DNA of 64,000 nucleotides, taken from assembly GCF_040869045.1 (NCBI RefSeq), contig NC_090322.1, forward strand, positions 173,676,672 through 173,740,671. The letters are read 5' to 3'. The notes below the pieces were generated by a model. That model did not search any database and was not told the origin of the DNA. It saw only the letters and a list, made by a program, of their open reading frames with translations. This DNA comes from Eurosta solidaginis. Lineage: Eukaryota; Arthropoda; Insecta; Diptera; Tephritidae. This document shows positions 23,620 to 35,655 of this stretch, one piece after another (the first letter of the stretch is position 1; each line of letters opens with the position of its first letter). The position numbers were made by a program, and so were the translations under genes.

Positions 23620-24236
23620 TTGCTTTGATGTTCTTGTGCATTTATGTATTAGCAGCATAGTGATGTATCGAAATGCTAATATTCGTCGCAATATGTACCT
23701 CTATGTTTCAATTGGCTCAGGGTGAAAAAAGGAATATATTAAATAATGTTCGTCCATTTGTTCGTCTATATGTGAACCTGATAGCTTGAGCAAATTTTGA
23801 GATATCTTATTGAAAATGGCTGATTATGAATTGTACACTGAGCTATCACATCTGTTAAACAAACCACGTCATAAAACTTATTATGAATAAAAAAATGTTG
23901 TGAAAAAGATTCTTCACTTGAGTTTTTTGCACTATATGATCTTCAGCAGTTAATTTAATCTTTTTGGTTTTGTTTTTAAACCAGAAGTGTTAACAAGGTG
24001 CTATTTTTAGACTTTTCAAACGTTTTCAGGCCATTATTTAGATTTTAGACTTTTTGTTCAGTTAAGTTTAAATTTTAAAACCGACTGAAATTAAAAACCC
24101 CTACTAAATTGAGAAGTTTTGTGTTAATTCAATCGCAATCCAATTTTGTTATTGATTCGTACACGGTTAAAAGTTTCAGCCCAAGTTTCAAACCATACAA
24201 CGGTTTGATACTTTTTCAAATTTTTAATAGTAAAGT

Positions 24237-24407
24237 CCGGTTTTTCAGTATGAGTTTAAACTACAGTTAAAGTTGACCACAGGTTAACTTTGCCACTTTG
24301 TTCGATAAAATAAAATTTCGCTGCTCATCTCAGCTTAAGCGGTAGAAGTGGCAGGCTTAAACTGTAGTAACTTTAATTGGAGCTTAAACTCGCACTGAAA
24401 AATCGGG
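24237..24407. mobile_element. palindromic MITE, copy 2
   Basis: CCGGTTTTTCAG at the left and CTGAAAAATCGGG at the right are inverted, with arms continuing through GTTTAAACT-CAGTTAAAG. The centre CTGCTCATCTCAGCTTAAGC matches the copy at 10,910-11,088. Confidence 0.85.
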
Positions 24408-25604
24408 CGGCCTAAGTCGAAAATTTTAAACCGATATCAAACACTTTCAGCACAATTTTACGTTATTTCCATGCAAGTGTAAACTTCTTTCGCTTAACGA
24501 AATCCGGTATAGTCTAAATTTTAAACCAAGTTAAATTTGGTCATATATTTAGTACAAAAAAGAATCAGATTTAGGCTTACACTTTCAACCGCGTGTGTAG
24601 AAGTTCTAGTTTTTTCCACTCGCAGTGCTTTCAACTGACACTTTTGACAATGCGATGTCCTACGAAATGGCAAATTGCCTTCTCTTGTAGACTTCTTGAA
24701 CGCGTTTTTCGCAGCCTTTGACTAGTTAATATAACTACATAAAACTCAGACTTCAGTGCTGTTGGTACAAGTGCATCGGATGAGCACTAGTTGGCAGATG
24801 GTCATTAAACCTGTAGTGCGAATCTGCCGCTTTTCATAACTGGCTGTAATTTTTTCTGCAGTTCGGAAAATCCTAATAGAAGTGGCGAACTTTTGCATTC
24901 CAAGCCATTTTCTTACCAGGTAAATGTGGTGCTCAACATGGGACCCATATCAATGTTTCGAATAATATGGGAAGATGACTTCAGATTGAAGTCGAAATAT
25001 CGGCAATACAAACCATTCGGCAAATATATATACATTCTTTAAACTCATTTGCTGTCCTTTATTTAAGATATGTATATATTGGCCTAGAGCTCAGACATAC
25101 CTTGAATAATATGGGATGCGATCAAAGTTAAACAGAAAAAGTTGAATAGAGTTTCAGCAAAGGCCATTGCCATTCGGAAGTTATGCTTATGAGGTGAAGT
25201 GGGCAAACAAGTCGAAACATTTTAAGCTAAAAGAATTCAATCTTGTTCCCTTTAAATAAGGCCGGAACAAATAAGATTATCGATGCAGCATCGTACGTTT
25301 TATCGCTAATCAACTGTGGTTTTGCATATAAATAAAAATTAATATTGTTTGCAGTAGCTAATACCACAATTTCCCTTACTTCTCAATCATCTACCAAATT
25401 TCAAATTTGTACCTTTTATAGCTTAAATTTAAATGAATCTTAAGTTTATGCACTCAAAATCTGACATCTTTAATTTGATTCCCTTTTTTAAGTAGTTAAC
25501 GGAAATGACTTTTACTTGAATAATGATTACAATTTTTTACAATTCATCTATATTCTTCTCACTGCCATTTAACCTCTTACCAATAGCAGCCATTTTTACA
25601 CAAT
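24408..25604. other. no recognised gene
   Basis: AT-rich sequence. A passage near 24,620-24,880 is less AT-rich and may be a decayed retroelement, but no protein motif could be read. Confidence 0.35.
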
Positions 25605-25614
25605 AGAAGGCAAA

Positions 25615-25985
25615 CAGTCGCGGCCGCCGTGGTGTGATGGTAACGTGCTCTGCCTACCACATCGAGGATACTGGGTTCACGCACCGGGCAAAGCAACATC
25701 AAAAATTTTAGAAAGAAGATTTTTCAATTAGAAGAAAATTTTTCTAAGCGGGGTCGCCCCTCGGCAGTGTTTGGCAAGACTCCGGGTGTATTTCTGCCAT
25801 GAAAAGCTCTCAGTGAAAACTCATCTGCCTTGCAGATGCCCTTCGGAGCCGGCATAAAACATGTAGGACCCGTCCGGCCAATTTGTAGGGAAAATCAAGA
25901 GGATCACGACGCAAATTGGAAGAGAAGCTCGGCCTTAGATCTCTTCGGAGGTTATCGCGCCTTTCATTTATTTATTTATTTTTAA
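25615..25985 (+). repeat. tRNA-derived SINE with target duplication
   Basis: The head GCCGCCGTGGTGTGATGGTA with GTGCTCTGCC and a B-box-like GGGTTCACGCACC is tRNA-like. The body has AAGCGGGGTCGCCCCTCGGC and CTCATCTGCCTTGCAGATGC, and the tail is T-rich. AGAAGGCAAA occurs at 25,605-25,614 and again at 25,986-25,995, a 10-bp target duplication. The copy is about 371 bp and looks young. Confidence 0.92.
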
Positions 25986-26839
25986 AGAAGGCAAAAGTAA
26001 GAAATGTGCTATTGTTTTGCCCAAACAATGATGGATGATTGCGCAGACGACGTAGGAATCACATTTAATGCTGGTCATGCCAACCTTACTGTTTCATAGC
26101 ATATTTGATTTCTCTTGGGATCATTTTCGTTGCGTGTTTAATCTCATTTCCTTTTTAACTCAATGCTTTGTTTTTTTTTACCTTTATATTAAGTCGCTTT
26201 CATGTTTGTCCCCTCATCCTTAAATATGTTTACTATAATAAATGTAATGTTTTCAATATGAGTGAAATTAAAATTCAGCTCTAAATTGCGAGTTTTAATT
26301 AACTTGAAATAATTTTACACATATACATTCATATATATATTTATTTAGATACAAGCAGCCCTGCAGGGAAATCCGAAACTTTTTTCGTTTTATTGGCATG
26401 CGGGAATTGCCCTTTATTGCTTAATGTATGAAAATATTTTCAGAGCAATTTAAATTAAATTTTTTTAAATACCTTTGAGAAAGAAATTTAAGCAACACTA
26501 CATCATTACAAAGAAGTAAATAGCTGTTACGATTATATCTTGTAAATCTCTTTATTGGCACTTTAATACTTAAACAAATTTTCCTGAGCCCAAATAAACT
26601 CCCCTTTCCCTCTTCGTTGTGCGCATGTACTCTGTCTTGTTCTCATACACCGCTAGATTTGATTTTTGCATTTTTGTTGTTCTGCAGAGAAATACTACAT
26701 TGCCGGTGTTTGATCGTGGATCGGGTAAGTTTTGTTGTGCAAAGATATCTAAAATAATGATGGGTATTTTGAATGGAAACTGCCTTTGGTGTCATTTACT
26801 TTCAATTTATGCCTCGACAGTGATAGCAGGATTGCAGAA

Positions 26840-27000
26840 GGAAATGATGTGCTCGTGTCCTGCGCTCGCAAGACGAAGGCTATGGAGTTCTAGAATGGTA
26901 GTAGGGCGAAGTTATTTCATAACATAGGTATTGGATTTTATGGACTCATCCCATCTGTGTGAGGTCTTCAAGGAGTGGCCAGTTCAACCTTACATAGTGT
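26840..27000 (+). pseudogene. non-LTR retrotransposon 3' end fragment
   Basis: Encodes CSCPALARRRLWSS, which corresponds to the zinc-knuckle-like HVLCSCPALARRRL region at the C terminus of R1/I-type pol proteins. The 3' DNA (TTATTTCATAACATAGG, then GTGAGGTCTTCAAGGAG) parallels that at 50,900-51,040 and 41,770-41,900. Confidence 0.65.
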
Positions 27001-27745
27001 ACAACCTTTTTAAGAAGAATTTCCAGTAGCTTAAACTATTTTGCAATAATTTGCACAAAAACCTCTTGCACTTTCTGGCCTACCATTAAAAAAATAATTT
27101 AGGACTGAGTATATCGACTGCTGAGTGAAATATTATCCTCTATCAGCTGCCGTTTTGAACCCGCTCTTTATCAGAATTTTGTATCTAAACAGTAGGTGGT
27201 GCAATCATATATATAATACTTCTATATCAATACCTTCATATCTTCCTAATGTGCAAATTTTCTGTCAATCATTATTTGCTGAAACTGTGCAAATGTATGT
27301 TCTATGCATGCGCGGGCTTTGTTAGTGTTAGTGAATTGTAGTAGCGTGTGTAAAAAAAGTATTAAAGGGGTCGCAACGGGTCACTATCCCCTTTACCCAA
27401 CTTCTGCATACTAATTGTTATAAAATCTCAGTTTAGTCGATTAAACAATGGAAAGGCCAACAAGTACAATACAAAGCTTGATGTATTTATTCTTTAAACA
27501 TGGGATGCAGCCATACAAAGTACATTATTTACATAAATAGTAAAAACAAAAAAAAAAAAAAACAAAGCGAAGGATTCATATTTTTGAAATGAAAAAAATT
27601 CAAATATACATGTATAAAAATATACTTATAGATACATCCCAAAAAGGATTTCTTTAAACGTTTTTAAAAATAATTTAAAGTGAATTAGCCTGAACAAACG
27701 ATATATAAACGTTTTAAAAATTTTACTTATTTTGAGTTTTTTAAT
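27001..27745. other. no recognised feature
   Basis: AT-rich sequence with poly-A near 27,545. Nothing identified. Confidence 0.4.
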
Positions 27746-27749
27746 GAAG

Positions 27750-28250
27750 TTAATTTTTGATGAAGTAAACAAAATTTGAGAACTGGGCTGGCTGGTATTG
27801 GTGTTGAAATAATATCAATTTTGTTTTTTTTTTTCTAACATACTCTTTTTCGTCCGTGCTTTTTTTCGTTTCAAAAAACAAACGAATATCCAAATAAAAA
27901 CTTATTACTTCCTTGCACAGCTGTGTCCGGTGATTATTAAAGATGTCATTGCTAAATAAATTTTCGATGACTGCATGATCGTCCATGATACTATTGGATA
28001 ATGCATCATTTGTATTTTGAAAAATTTTACTTATGAAACTTAATTTTGCATTTCCAATTGGGCATGCTTTGAGAACTTGTCTTAAAGCTTTTTTTGACAC
28101 TATACAAGTATTGCATACGTCCAGAGATGGTGCGACAAACGGGCCTTTATTTTTGTGCGCTGAAAGTAAAAGCATTTCTTCACCTATCAATTGCCCTTGA
28201 CATGTGGAACATTTTATTTAACATATTCCATATTTTGTATTCCAAGCAAC
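27750..28250 (-). pseudogene. possible P-element/THAP9-like transposase C-terminal fragment
   Basis: The minus strand is open from about 28,250 to 27,750. A Cys-x-x-Cys (CSTCQG) lies just upstream of LIGEEML, followed by HKNKGPFVAPSLDV, then DDHAVIENLFSNDIFNNHRT, and ending VRKKKTKLILFQHQ. This order, with a small Cys pair, a G-x-x-x-PS-DV block, an NNH block and a basic KLTKLI-like end, resembles the C-terminal region of P-element/THAP9-like transposases or related insect repeat proteins. The assignment is from memory of the motif pattern and is moderate at best. No N-terminal THAP domain or catalytic residues are visible, so it is a fragment. Confidence 0.45.
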
Positions 28251-28259
28251 ATATTATTT

Positions 28260-29650
28260 GCTTTTTTTTGTCACTAAGGGCTCATTTACATACGTATATC
28301 TGCGCACTCAGCACAAATCGGTAATGCTATTCTGCGGAGTTCTTAAAACAATAAAAATTTTATAATACTAATGGAAAACAAAAGCTTACTTTTTCATTTG
28401 GAGAACGAAATAGGTTAATGTACAATATTGATAGAAGCAAGACGACAGCCTTGAGATTTTGTCTCCTTCTCTCGTTGTATATCTGTAATGTAATGATTGA
28501 CAGGCTGCACAGAAGTATTACCTATATGGGTGCAATAGCATTCTGTTAATATCCAAAGAATTTCCCTACAGGGCATTGTTTTTGCTAAACACATCTACAT
28601 ACTTGCATTAGATCACAGCTGGCGTTTTGTTTTCCTTAGGCGCAACAATGAAAAAATTCAGTTTATTGCAATAAACAGTTATAATATGTTTGTAAAAGGG
28701 GAAAATCGGCTTGTAGTAATTATAAAAATAAACAACATAAATTTGTTGTTTAAATTGTAGTATTGTATAACAAAAACAAAATATTAACACTCATTTTGGT
28801 ATTTTTAGGGGACAGTTATCTTCCTACGCTAATTATTCACTTTGTTGTTTTGCAGGCAGCAATTTAAAATAGCTTTGTGTTTTGCTCATTTCATTTGTAA
28901 TTACTTTTACACAATTTAAGGAGGGTAGAATACCGCTTAGCTAACCAGACCGAATTATTGTACATATTTAAAATGTTTACGCAACGTAAATTAGGTAATG
29001 GAAAGCATTATTTTGTAAACGGTTTCAGTAAGGAAATTCTAAAAATAGCAACTAAATGAAAACATTTTCGTTTTACGATTAAAACATTGAAGTTTGCTAT
29101 CCCCTTAATGACTAGGCCGGTAGTAATACCTTCTTGGTATCGTTTGTTACCGATAACAAGACGACAAAGCTCTGCTGAAAAGCTCGAATTTATTTGTTTA
29201 TACTAAAGCCTTCTTTTCATTTCAAATAGTTGACAACTTTGTTACACCAGCATCAGTTGAAATGACTGCTTCTGAAATAGTAGTAGATATACAAACATTC
29301 AAAAACAGCTCGTTTAAAGTTTTAAGATTAAATAAATTTGCGTTGTATGAAAAACTTTAAACAATTTTCTTTCTTCCTACTCAAAATCAGATAATAATTT
29401 GAATTAAAATTATTTTCCGAAAGTTGTGTAATTCGTTAAAAGAGCTAATCGAAAACTTTTAACTGCATGCTGTGTTTTTGTTTCGTATTCTTTACTTACC
29501 TTTATAGCCACATTTCAAACTTCCACTACAAAATGGTAATGATGTTGTTGTTTCTTTTCTTTAACATCCGTTCACAGTTATTTTTGTTGTAGTTCATTGT
29601 AGCTATTACTGCATGTTTATCGCTATTAGACTTGCTATGTGTTAGATGTG
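28260..29650. other. no recognised gene
   Basis: AT-rich sequence, no motif or repeat recognised. Confidence 0.4.
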
Positions 29651-29824
29651 TTAAAAATGGTTATCTTGTCTACAGCTTATACCAGCAAACCATAAGAGGT
29701 TTGAATGAGATCGAGCAAATGTGTACATGCAATTTCACTTTAACCCTTCTTTAGTCGTTTTACCTCAAACAAATCCATCCATGAACAGGATACAACTAAG
29801 TTATGGCGAAAACACGCAATATTA

Positions 29825-30355
29825 GAGCCTCCTGCGATTTACAACGAGATTGACTGAATTTTGTGTGTGTTAGTGCAGTCGGGTGGCTTCATGACACACG
29901 TATTTGTTGTCGGCTACACGTTGATGAAAATATAAAATTTTAGTTTTTTCATTTGATGCTAGCTTATTTGATAGTCGCGGGGTGTGATTGTCAAAACAGC
30001 AGTGTTGTATTTAGTTTGTGTCGACATTCAAAATGAACAAGTGCGCGGAAGAACAGCAATTCATATTAAAATTTATTGAAAATTATCAATGTTTACCAGC
30101 TTTATGGAATGTAAAGCTTTTATTATTATTTAATAAAATTTTTATTAGTTTTTTTTTTTATTTAATAAAACTGCTGTAGTTTCAAGTAAAAAAAGTCATC
30201 ATCCCATGACACATATTGACGACCGAACGTTACGGTTTCTCAATGCAAATGTTGATTGATGGCTTTTTATTTGATAGTCACGGGGCAAGCGTCAAATACC
30301 CGACACGCACACATACAAAAATTCAGTCAATATGGTTGTAAATCGCAGGAGGCTC
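29825..30355. mobile_element. PIF/Harbinger-type element with TTA duplication
   Basis: Ends are GAGCCTCCTGCGATTTAC and its exact inverse, with similarity continuing about 45 bp inward. TTA flanks both sides (29,822-29,824 and 30,356-30,358), the duplication typical of PIF/Harbinger. The 531-bp body keeps a short MADF-like coding remnant at 30,033-30,116, so it looks like a deletion derivative of an autonomous element. It sits in the 5' non-coding part of Tc1 copy 1. Confidence 0.82.
30033..30116 (+). pseudogene. MADF-like domain remnant
   Basis: After the ATG at 30,033 the frame reads QQFILKFIENYQCLPALWNVK. F-I-x-x-Y-x-x-x-P-x-LW is the opening helix pattern of MADF domains, which occur in the second protein of PIF/Harbinger transposons as well as in host regulators. 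After about 28 codons it runs into AT-rich DNA and a stop. Presence within a TTA-flanked inverted-repeat element favours the transposon origin. Confidence 0.6.
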
Positions 30356-30449
30356 TTACTTGCATTCTAATATGCTATGTTGTTGTAGCCCTAAAAAACT
30401 GTTCACCTACTATGTACAATCTTTTTTTCATGTTTGCTGTTTTTCTAAT

Positions 30450-31555
30450 ACTGAGTAGAAAAGAAATATCGGTCGACGTAAGAAATTTAATTGACAGCAC
30501 AGAAAAAAAAATTATAATGTGGAATTGCAAACATAAGTCGAGCAACAGTACAGACTTTGAAAAACTCTGAAAGTGGTCGCTCTACCGAAAATAAGAAGCG
30601 CAGTGGTCGTCCGAGCAAACTATATTACCGAGATATCAGCTTTATTTTGACAGAAGTGGACAAAAATCCAAAAGTTTCCCAAAAATAGCCGAAGATATAG
30701 CAAGCTCATCGGGCAACTGGGTTCATTAAAAAAAGCTTAGTGAGCTCTGAACAATAACGCCTATCACAGCAGAACACCACGCCAAAAGCCTTTTATACCC
30801 CAGCGGGTTAGGGGGTTAGAATATACCCTCGGTAGGTATGCCTGTCGTAAGAGGCGACTAAAATACCAAATAGATTCAAGGGGTTGGGTAGCGCAACCCT
30901 TTCAGGTTGCCAGCGCAATATATAACTTCTCCAAATCCAATTTTCAACCTCACCTATCCGTGGCGAATCCTGTTTCATTAACAACCGAGGATCTGGCGAC
31001 CCCGAACTCATCGTGGATCTATGGGATGGGAGCGCAGGATGGCCTAGAAGATCATATGTGGTCATAACAAATCGTTCCCGAGATGGTCGGGCTTAGTACC
31101 GGAACGTACCGCATCTGCATCCGGCAAAAATATTGCACACGATCTGAAGAATTTAGTATCAATTGTAAAGCATTGTGACGACAGTTTTATGATTTGGGCG
31201 GCAGTTGCGACATCTGGAGTTGGTAGAATTACATTTATTGAGGGTAATAAGGATCATTTTAGATACAATTCTTTATTGGAAAATAATTTGTAGCAATCGG
31301 TGGATAAATTGGAGCTCAGTGCATTCAGATTGGCTGCTTTATTATGCTCCAAGACAATTGAATACACCAACCCAAAGCCTAAATTTAAATGTATTTGAGC
31401 ATATTTGGGAATTTTTGGAACGAAAAATTAGAAAAAACCAAGCATCTAGCGCTGTTGTCCTCAAATATACCACCTGCAGAGATAACAAATTTAGTAGCCT
31501 AAATGCCACGACGACTTCAAGCTAGTCTTGATGCTAACATCCGACAAAAATTTTA
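30450..31555 (+). pseudogene. Tc1-type transposase, interrupted
   Basis: The N-terminal part (30,450-30,720) encodes LSRKEISVDVRNLI and later SGRSTENKKRSGRPSKL with VDKNPKVS, the helix-turn-helix and GRPR-like AT-hook region of Tc1 transposases. After the repeat insertion at 30,795-31,128 the catalytic part resumes with DDSFMIWAAVATSGVGRITF (31,180-31,240). The C-terminal SLNLNVFEHIWEFLERKI (31,375-31,430) is the PDLNPIEHLW block; the expected D of PDLN is N in SLNLN. Frame breaks and a missing middle portion, including part of the first catalytic block, show it is dead. Confidence 0.85.
30795..31128 (+). repeat. (CAA)-tail family copy inside the Tc1 transposase
   Basis: Starts ATACCCCAGCGGGTTAGGG and continues with GGTATGCCTGTCGTAAGAGG, GCGCAACCC, GGCGAATCCTGTTTC and GTACCGGAACGTACCGCATC. 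It lacks the usual CAA tail and is truncated at the 3' end. It splits the transposase. Confidence 0.85.
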
Positions 31556-31681
31556 AGAAACAATATTATTTAGTGTTACGTGAAGTTGTTCATACTAAAA
31601 CAGGTTATTTCTGTAATATATGTAGACTTATGTTAACATTGTTTTAATGTTTATTTCCCATAACTTTGCTATTTTATATTA

Positions 31682-32425
31682 GCTGTTTTTTTTTTGCAAG
31701 CTAGTGGAAATAAAACGCTAGGTAGATTAGCGAATTGCATAGAAAGCAACAACACAAAGTAAGCTAGTTCAGTAGGCTAAGCGCTTAAGAAACAGTAGGC
31801 CAAAAAAGGGCCCTATTGTGAACGAGCGAATGAAATGTTCATACGAATGTGCAGATAGATATACGAAAATAATAAAATACCAGAGATAATTTTAAGATAG
31901 AGATGTTGCAGGGACGAAAAATAGTGTGAAGCAAGCTTCGCGAAATTCTGGTAGGTCACATTCACCACTTACCACAGCAGAATTTGTTAAACTACCACTG
32001 TCTGTATTTATTATTTAACAATTATTTGTACACTTTTTATTCAGCTAATCTGTTAAGAATTTCAATTTTTACTCTCTAAAACTCAAATCAGTGTATTTTG
32101 TGTGCTTAAATTATGTTAAAAATTGTGTTAATGTTTGTGGTGTGGTGAAAGTGACATACTAGAATTTTTTGAAGCTCCGCTGCTTTCCACTGAAGTTCGC
32201 GCATGCAACATCTTTATTCTTCAATCAACTTTGAAAATACCAGCGTGGCGGCAGGGTGACATGCATACAAAAACGTACTGCGTCAGAAGAAGAAATGTCC
32301 AAACAGCTAAAAAAAAGTAGTTAGTTAGCATATAAACTTCCACCACCTGTATGGCTCCGCCATGATGAAACTGTTTATCTAGTTGAAGCGTTTTTTTTCA
32401 AGCTAGCTTGCAAAAAAAGCAACTG
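31682..32425. mobile_element. second TTA-flanked inverted-repeat element (PIF/Harbinger-type MITE)
   Basis: Left end GCTGTTTTTTTTTTGCAAGC and reversed right end CAGTTGCTTTTTTTGCAAGC form the inverted repeat. TTA flanks both sides (31,679-31,681 and 32,426-32,428). The sister Tc1 copy has the uninterrupted site TATATTAATGTAAGG (reverse of about 33,859-33,873), so both the insertion and its 3-bp duplication are directly supported. Length is 744 bp, with no transposase seen. Confidence 0.85.
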
Positions 32426-32994
32426 TTAATGTAAGAATTTATTTTAGCTTCTTATGATTAGAAAAAGGTTTAAAATAAAACTGTAAAATCACATTTTTCA
32501 GATAAGTATAAGGGGGTGTATGTAGTAAACGGAATGTTTACTTAAAGGGAGACAACTTTGTCTTGGACTATAGCGAAGGTTGTTTAATGATCATACATTT
32601 TTATTTTTTTTTTCTCCTTATTGCCTATTGTAGATGAAAGAGTGCTTCATAGAAGAAATATAAAATGCATATGTACTTATTTTTCTTGCTTCGGATATTC
32701 ATGTCTTAGCTTGCTTTGCTGTTTACGTTTTTTTTTCTGGCTTGATGTTAAAAGTTATTTGCCTTAACGATGGCATAACGTCAAACCCAGGAAGAACAAA
32801 AAAGTTGCAAGGCAAACATCAAACTTATAAACTTTCCTTTTATTATAGACAATACTTAGTATGAACAATGTTTGCAAGTAGCGATTTGTTTGTTTCAACA
32901 CAAATTGAATTTAAAACTTAAATGTAATTTATTTACTAATGTTTCTAAAAATTGAAATTTTGATTTAAACTTTACACGTTTTATCACTAAAAAG

Positions 32995-33584
32995 CAGGCA
33001 TGCTTAACCAACGAACCGATATCATTTCGTTACGATAATTAAGGTTAATAAACGAAACAAAGTCATTTCGTTACGATAATTAACGTTAAGAACGTAAAAT
33101 AACGAAATGATTTTGTTTCGTTTTCTGCCATATCAAAACGAAATCAAATCGTTTATGTTGATTATTAATTTCAAACTATGCTGGCAAAGCTGATTGATGG
33201 CGGAGTCATTAAAGGTGAAAGCATTAGCCAAGCTGATTGCAACTTTTCTCATGAATTTTGACAGTACGAACATTTCTCAGAGTATTTTTGACATTACCAC
33301 CAACGAATTACACAAACAAATTACATGGAGTTTGTGTGTGTATGTCACCTCGCTGTTACCTCCTTACGGCTTCACCATGGCTATAGCATTGCCAGCACAA
33401 TTCAAAAAAGAAGTATCACGTTTTTGTTAACGTTTTTAACGTTAACGAAAGCTTTTCGTTTCGGTTAAAAACGAGATACAATTTATCGAGATAATTTCTT
33501 TATCGATCATATTTCGAAGTGTTTCAACGGAAACGGTGGAAATTTTTTGATAAACGATTAGCTTAACGTTAAGGTGCATCCCTG
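32995..33584. mobile_element. hAT MITE with perfect 8-bp target duplication
   Basis: Ends are CAGGCATGC and, reversed, CAGGGATGC. CTAAAAAG lies at 32,987-32,994 and again at 33,585-33,592. Near both ends, GTTAACG and TTTCGTTACG-type motifs recur as subterminal repeats. The 590-bp body has no transposase. Confidence 0.88.
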
Positions 33585-33999
33585 CTAAAAAGCATTGAAA
33601 ACATTACCGAGAATTAATAATCGATAAATATTAAATTTGCAAATATATATGTATTTTCATGCTTTATGCGTGGTCATATATGTTGCATCGAAGTATGTGT
33701 GAAATATGTAATAATGTACATACAGTGACGAACAAAAGTCTCCATACACCGCCTACTTCCGCTGGTTTGAAAAACTAATAACCCATCTGAAAAATGCGCT
33801 TATACAATTTTATTTTAAAACTTTTTCTTATAATAATAAATTAAAAAAAACAAAAACCTTACATTAATATACAATAGCAGTTATTGGGGAAATAAACGTT
33901 AAAACAACGTTAACAAAAGTCTACATACAGTACACAAATAACCTGTTTTAGTATGAACAACTTCACGTAACGCTAAATAATGTTGTTTCTTAGTATTTA

Positions 34000-34780
34000 G
34001 GTCCACTGTGACCAGCTTGAAGCCATCGTGCTACTAAATTTGTTAACTCTGCAGGTGGTATGCTTTCTTTGAGAATAACAGCGCTCCGTTCTTAAGCATG
34101 TTTTGGTGTATTTAATTGTCCTGAAGCATAGTGAAGTAGCAATATGTGCTGTGTGCTTTGGATCGTTATCCTGCTAAAGGATTCAACCTGCACCAAGTTT
34201 CAATTTATCCACCGATTGTTTTAAAATTATATTCCGCTCATATAAATGTAATTCTACTAACTTTAGATGCCGAAACAGCTACCCATACCATAACACTGCC
34301 GCCACTATGCTTCACAGTTTATAACAATTTCTCCAGGTAGAGTGCAGTATTTTTCTTTCTCCACACTTTTGTTCTTTCATGGCTATCAAAAATATTGAAC
34401 TATGACTCATCGGCAAATGATAAATTTTGAAAAAAAAAAGTATCCCCTTTTTCCTGTGTGCTTTCGCGAACTCCAAGCGAAGTTTATGGGCTCTTTCAGA
34501 AGTAAGAGTCTTTTTGCGTGATGTTCTACTGTGATAACCGTTCTTGTTCAGACCTCTTTGAACTATTCTTGGATGGGCACAATTGCCTGATGCGTTTGTT
34601 ATGTATTTGGCTCAATTTGGAGCAGAAAATTTTGAATTTTTGTCCACTTATTTCGAGATTAAGATGATGTCTCGGCGAGATAGCTTGTTTGGACGGCCAC
34701 TGCGCACCGAATTTTCGATAGAACGGTTTTTTTTTTGCAAAGTTTATCACAATGGTCTGTACTCTCGCACGCCTTAAGTT
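34000..34780 (-). pseudogene. Tc1-type transposase fragment
   Basis: On the minus strand, 34,460-34,250 encodes FADES, then FNIFDSHERTKVWRKKN, then TVKHSGGSVMVWVAVSASKV, the catalytic-core region also found in copy 1 (MIWAAVATSGVGRITF). Upstream, 34,777-34,526 carries KQAISPRHHLNLEISGQKF, equivalent to the post-GRPSK region. The protein start (LSKKVISFDIRNLF) is about 1.6 kb away at 36,559-36,344. Stops and frameshifts are frequent. Confidence 0.78.
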
Positions 34781-35655
34781 TACAATTTTTGAAATTTCAT
34801 CCCATGATTTTTTTTTTCGTTTCTGGGCAGTACACGTGATTCAATTACTAGAGGTTTGTTCTTCAATGATGACAGATCTTTGATAATCCCAAATTGAAAA
34901 ATTTGGACGGGCTGCTTTTACGAAGTAAGGAAAACGAGCAATAATTCAATCCCCTTCAGTGAAATTGTAGTAGACAAGTATCTTTGGTAGCATATTAGTA
35001 GTGATAATAAATTTGTAAATGCCAAAAGTTTTTGGGGAAATAATTCATTTTCTACTAAATATTTCGTGAATTGATAAAGTTATGTTGGTTTGGTTATTCT
35101 TTCAGAAATTGTTTGAAGAATGCCGTACGTTAGAATTTTATTCAAAAATGCACTATCTCAAAATTTGTTTCAAAAACTCCCTATATGAGCATAAGTTCAA
35201 TGCAGTTTGCAATAATAGGGAGTTAATGAAAAGCATTCTGAGATGAAGCATTCTTCAATTTAACTCTAATATAGGACTGGTTTGTGACAAATCCTGAATT
35301 GTGAAATTTATATTTATATATTAATATTTTGAGATAGCACGATTTTGAACAGGCAGCCGACATGGTGTGATACGCTACTCAGCAGCCGCAATGAACTGAC
35401 AAAAACAAAAATAAAAGAAAATGGCTTATTGTCTATTCATCTTTTTATTCTGAAATTTCGGAAAACTCTTTTCCGTTAAGTATTCATGGAAGCGTTCCGG
35501 ATAAACCGTTAATTTAGAATATTCGGAATACGTTCATTTGATACTACCTCACGAGGTCCGAATATGCATAATATTCCAAATATAAACCGATTCTCCAAAT
35601 TTTTAAATGGAGACGAATGTTCCGAACATACGGAATTAAATGAACAGACGACTTT

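Larger units (their letters stand above)
29655..32535 (+). mobile_element. Tc1-type transposon, copy 1, with three nested insertions
   Basis: Its outline follows from alignment by eye with the inverted copy at 33,723-36,886. Matching blocks include GTGTACATGCAATTTC (29,717), ACAACTAAGTTATGGC (29,785), CTTGCATTCTAATATGCT (30,359), the transposase, TGAAGTTGTTCATACTAAAA (31,582) and TTTAAAATAAAACTGTA-AA near 32,470. The terminal repeats are worn. Two PIF/Harbinger-type insertions and one (CAA)-family repeat interrupt it. Confidence 0.7.
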
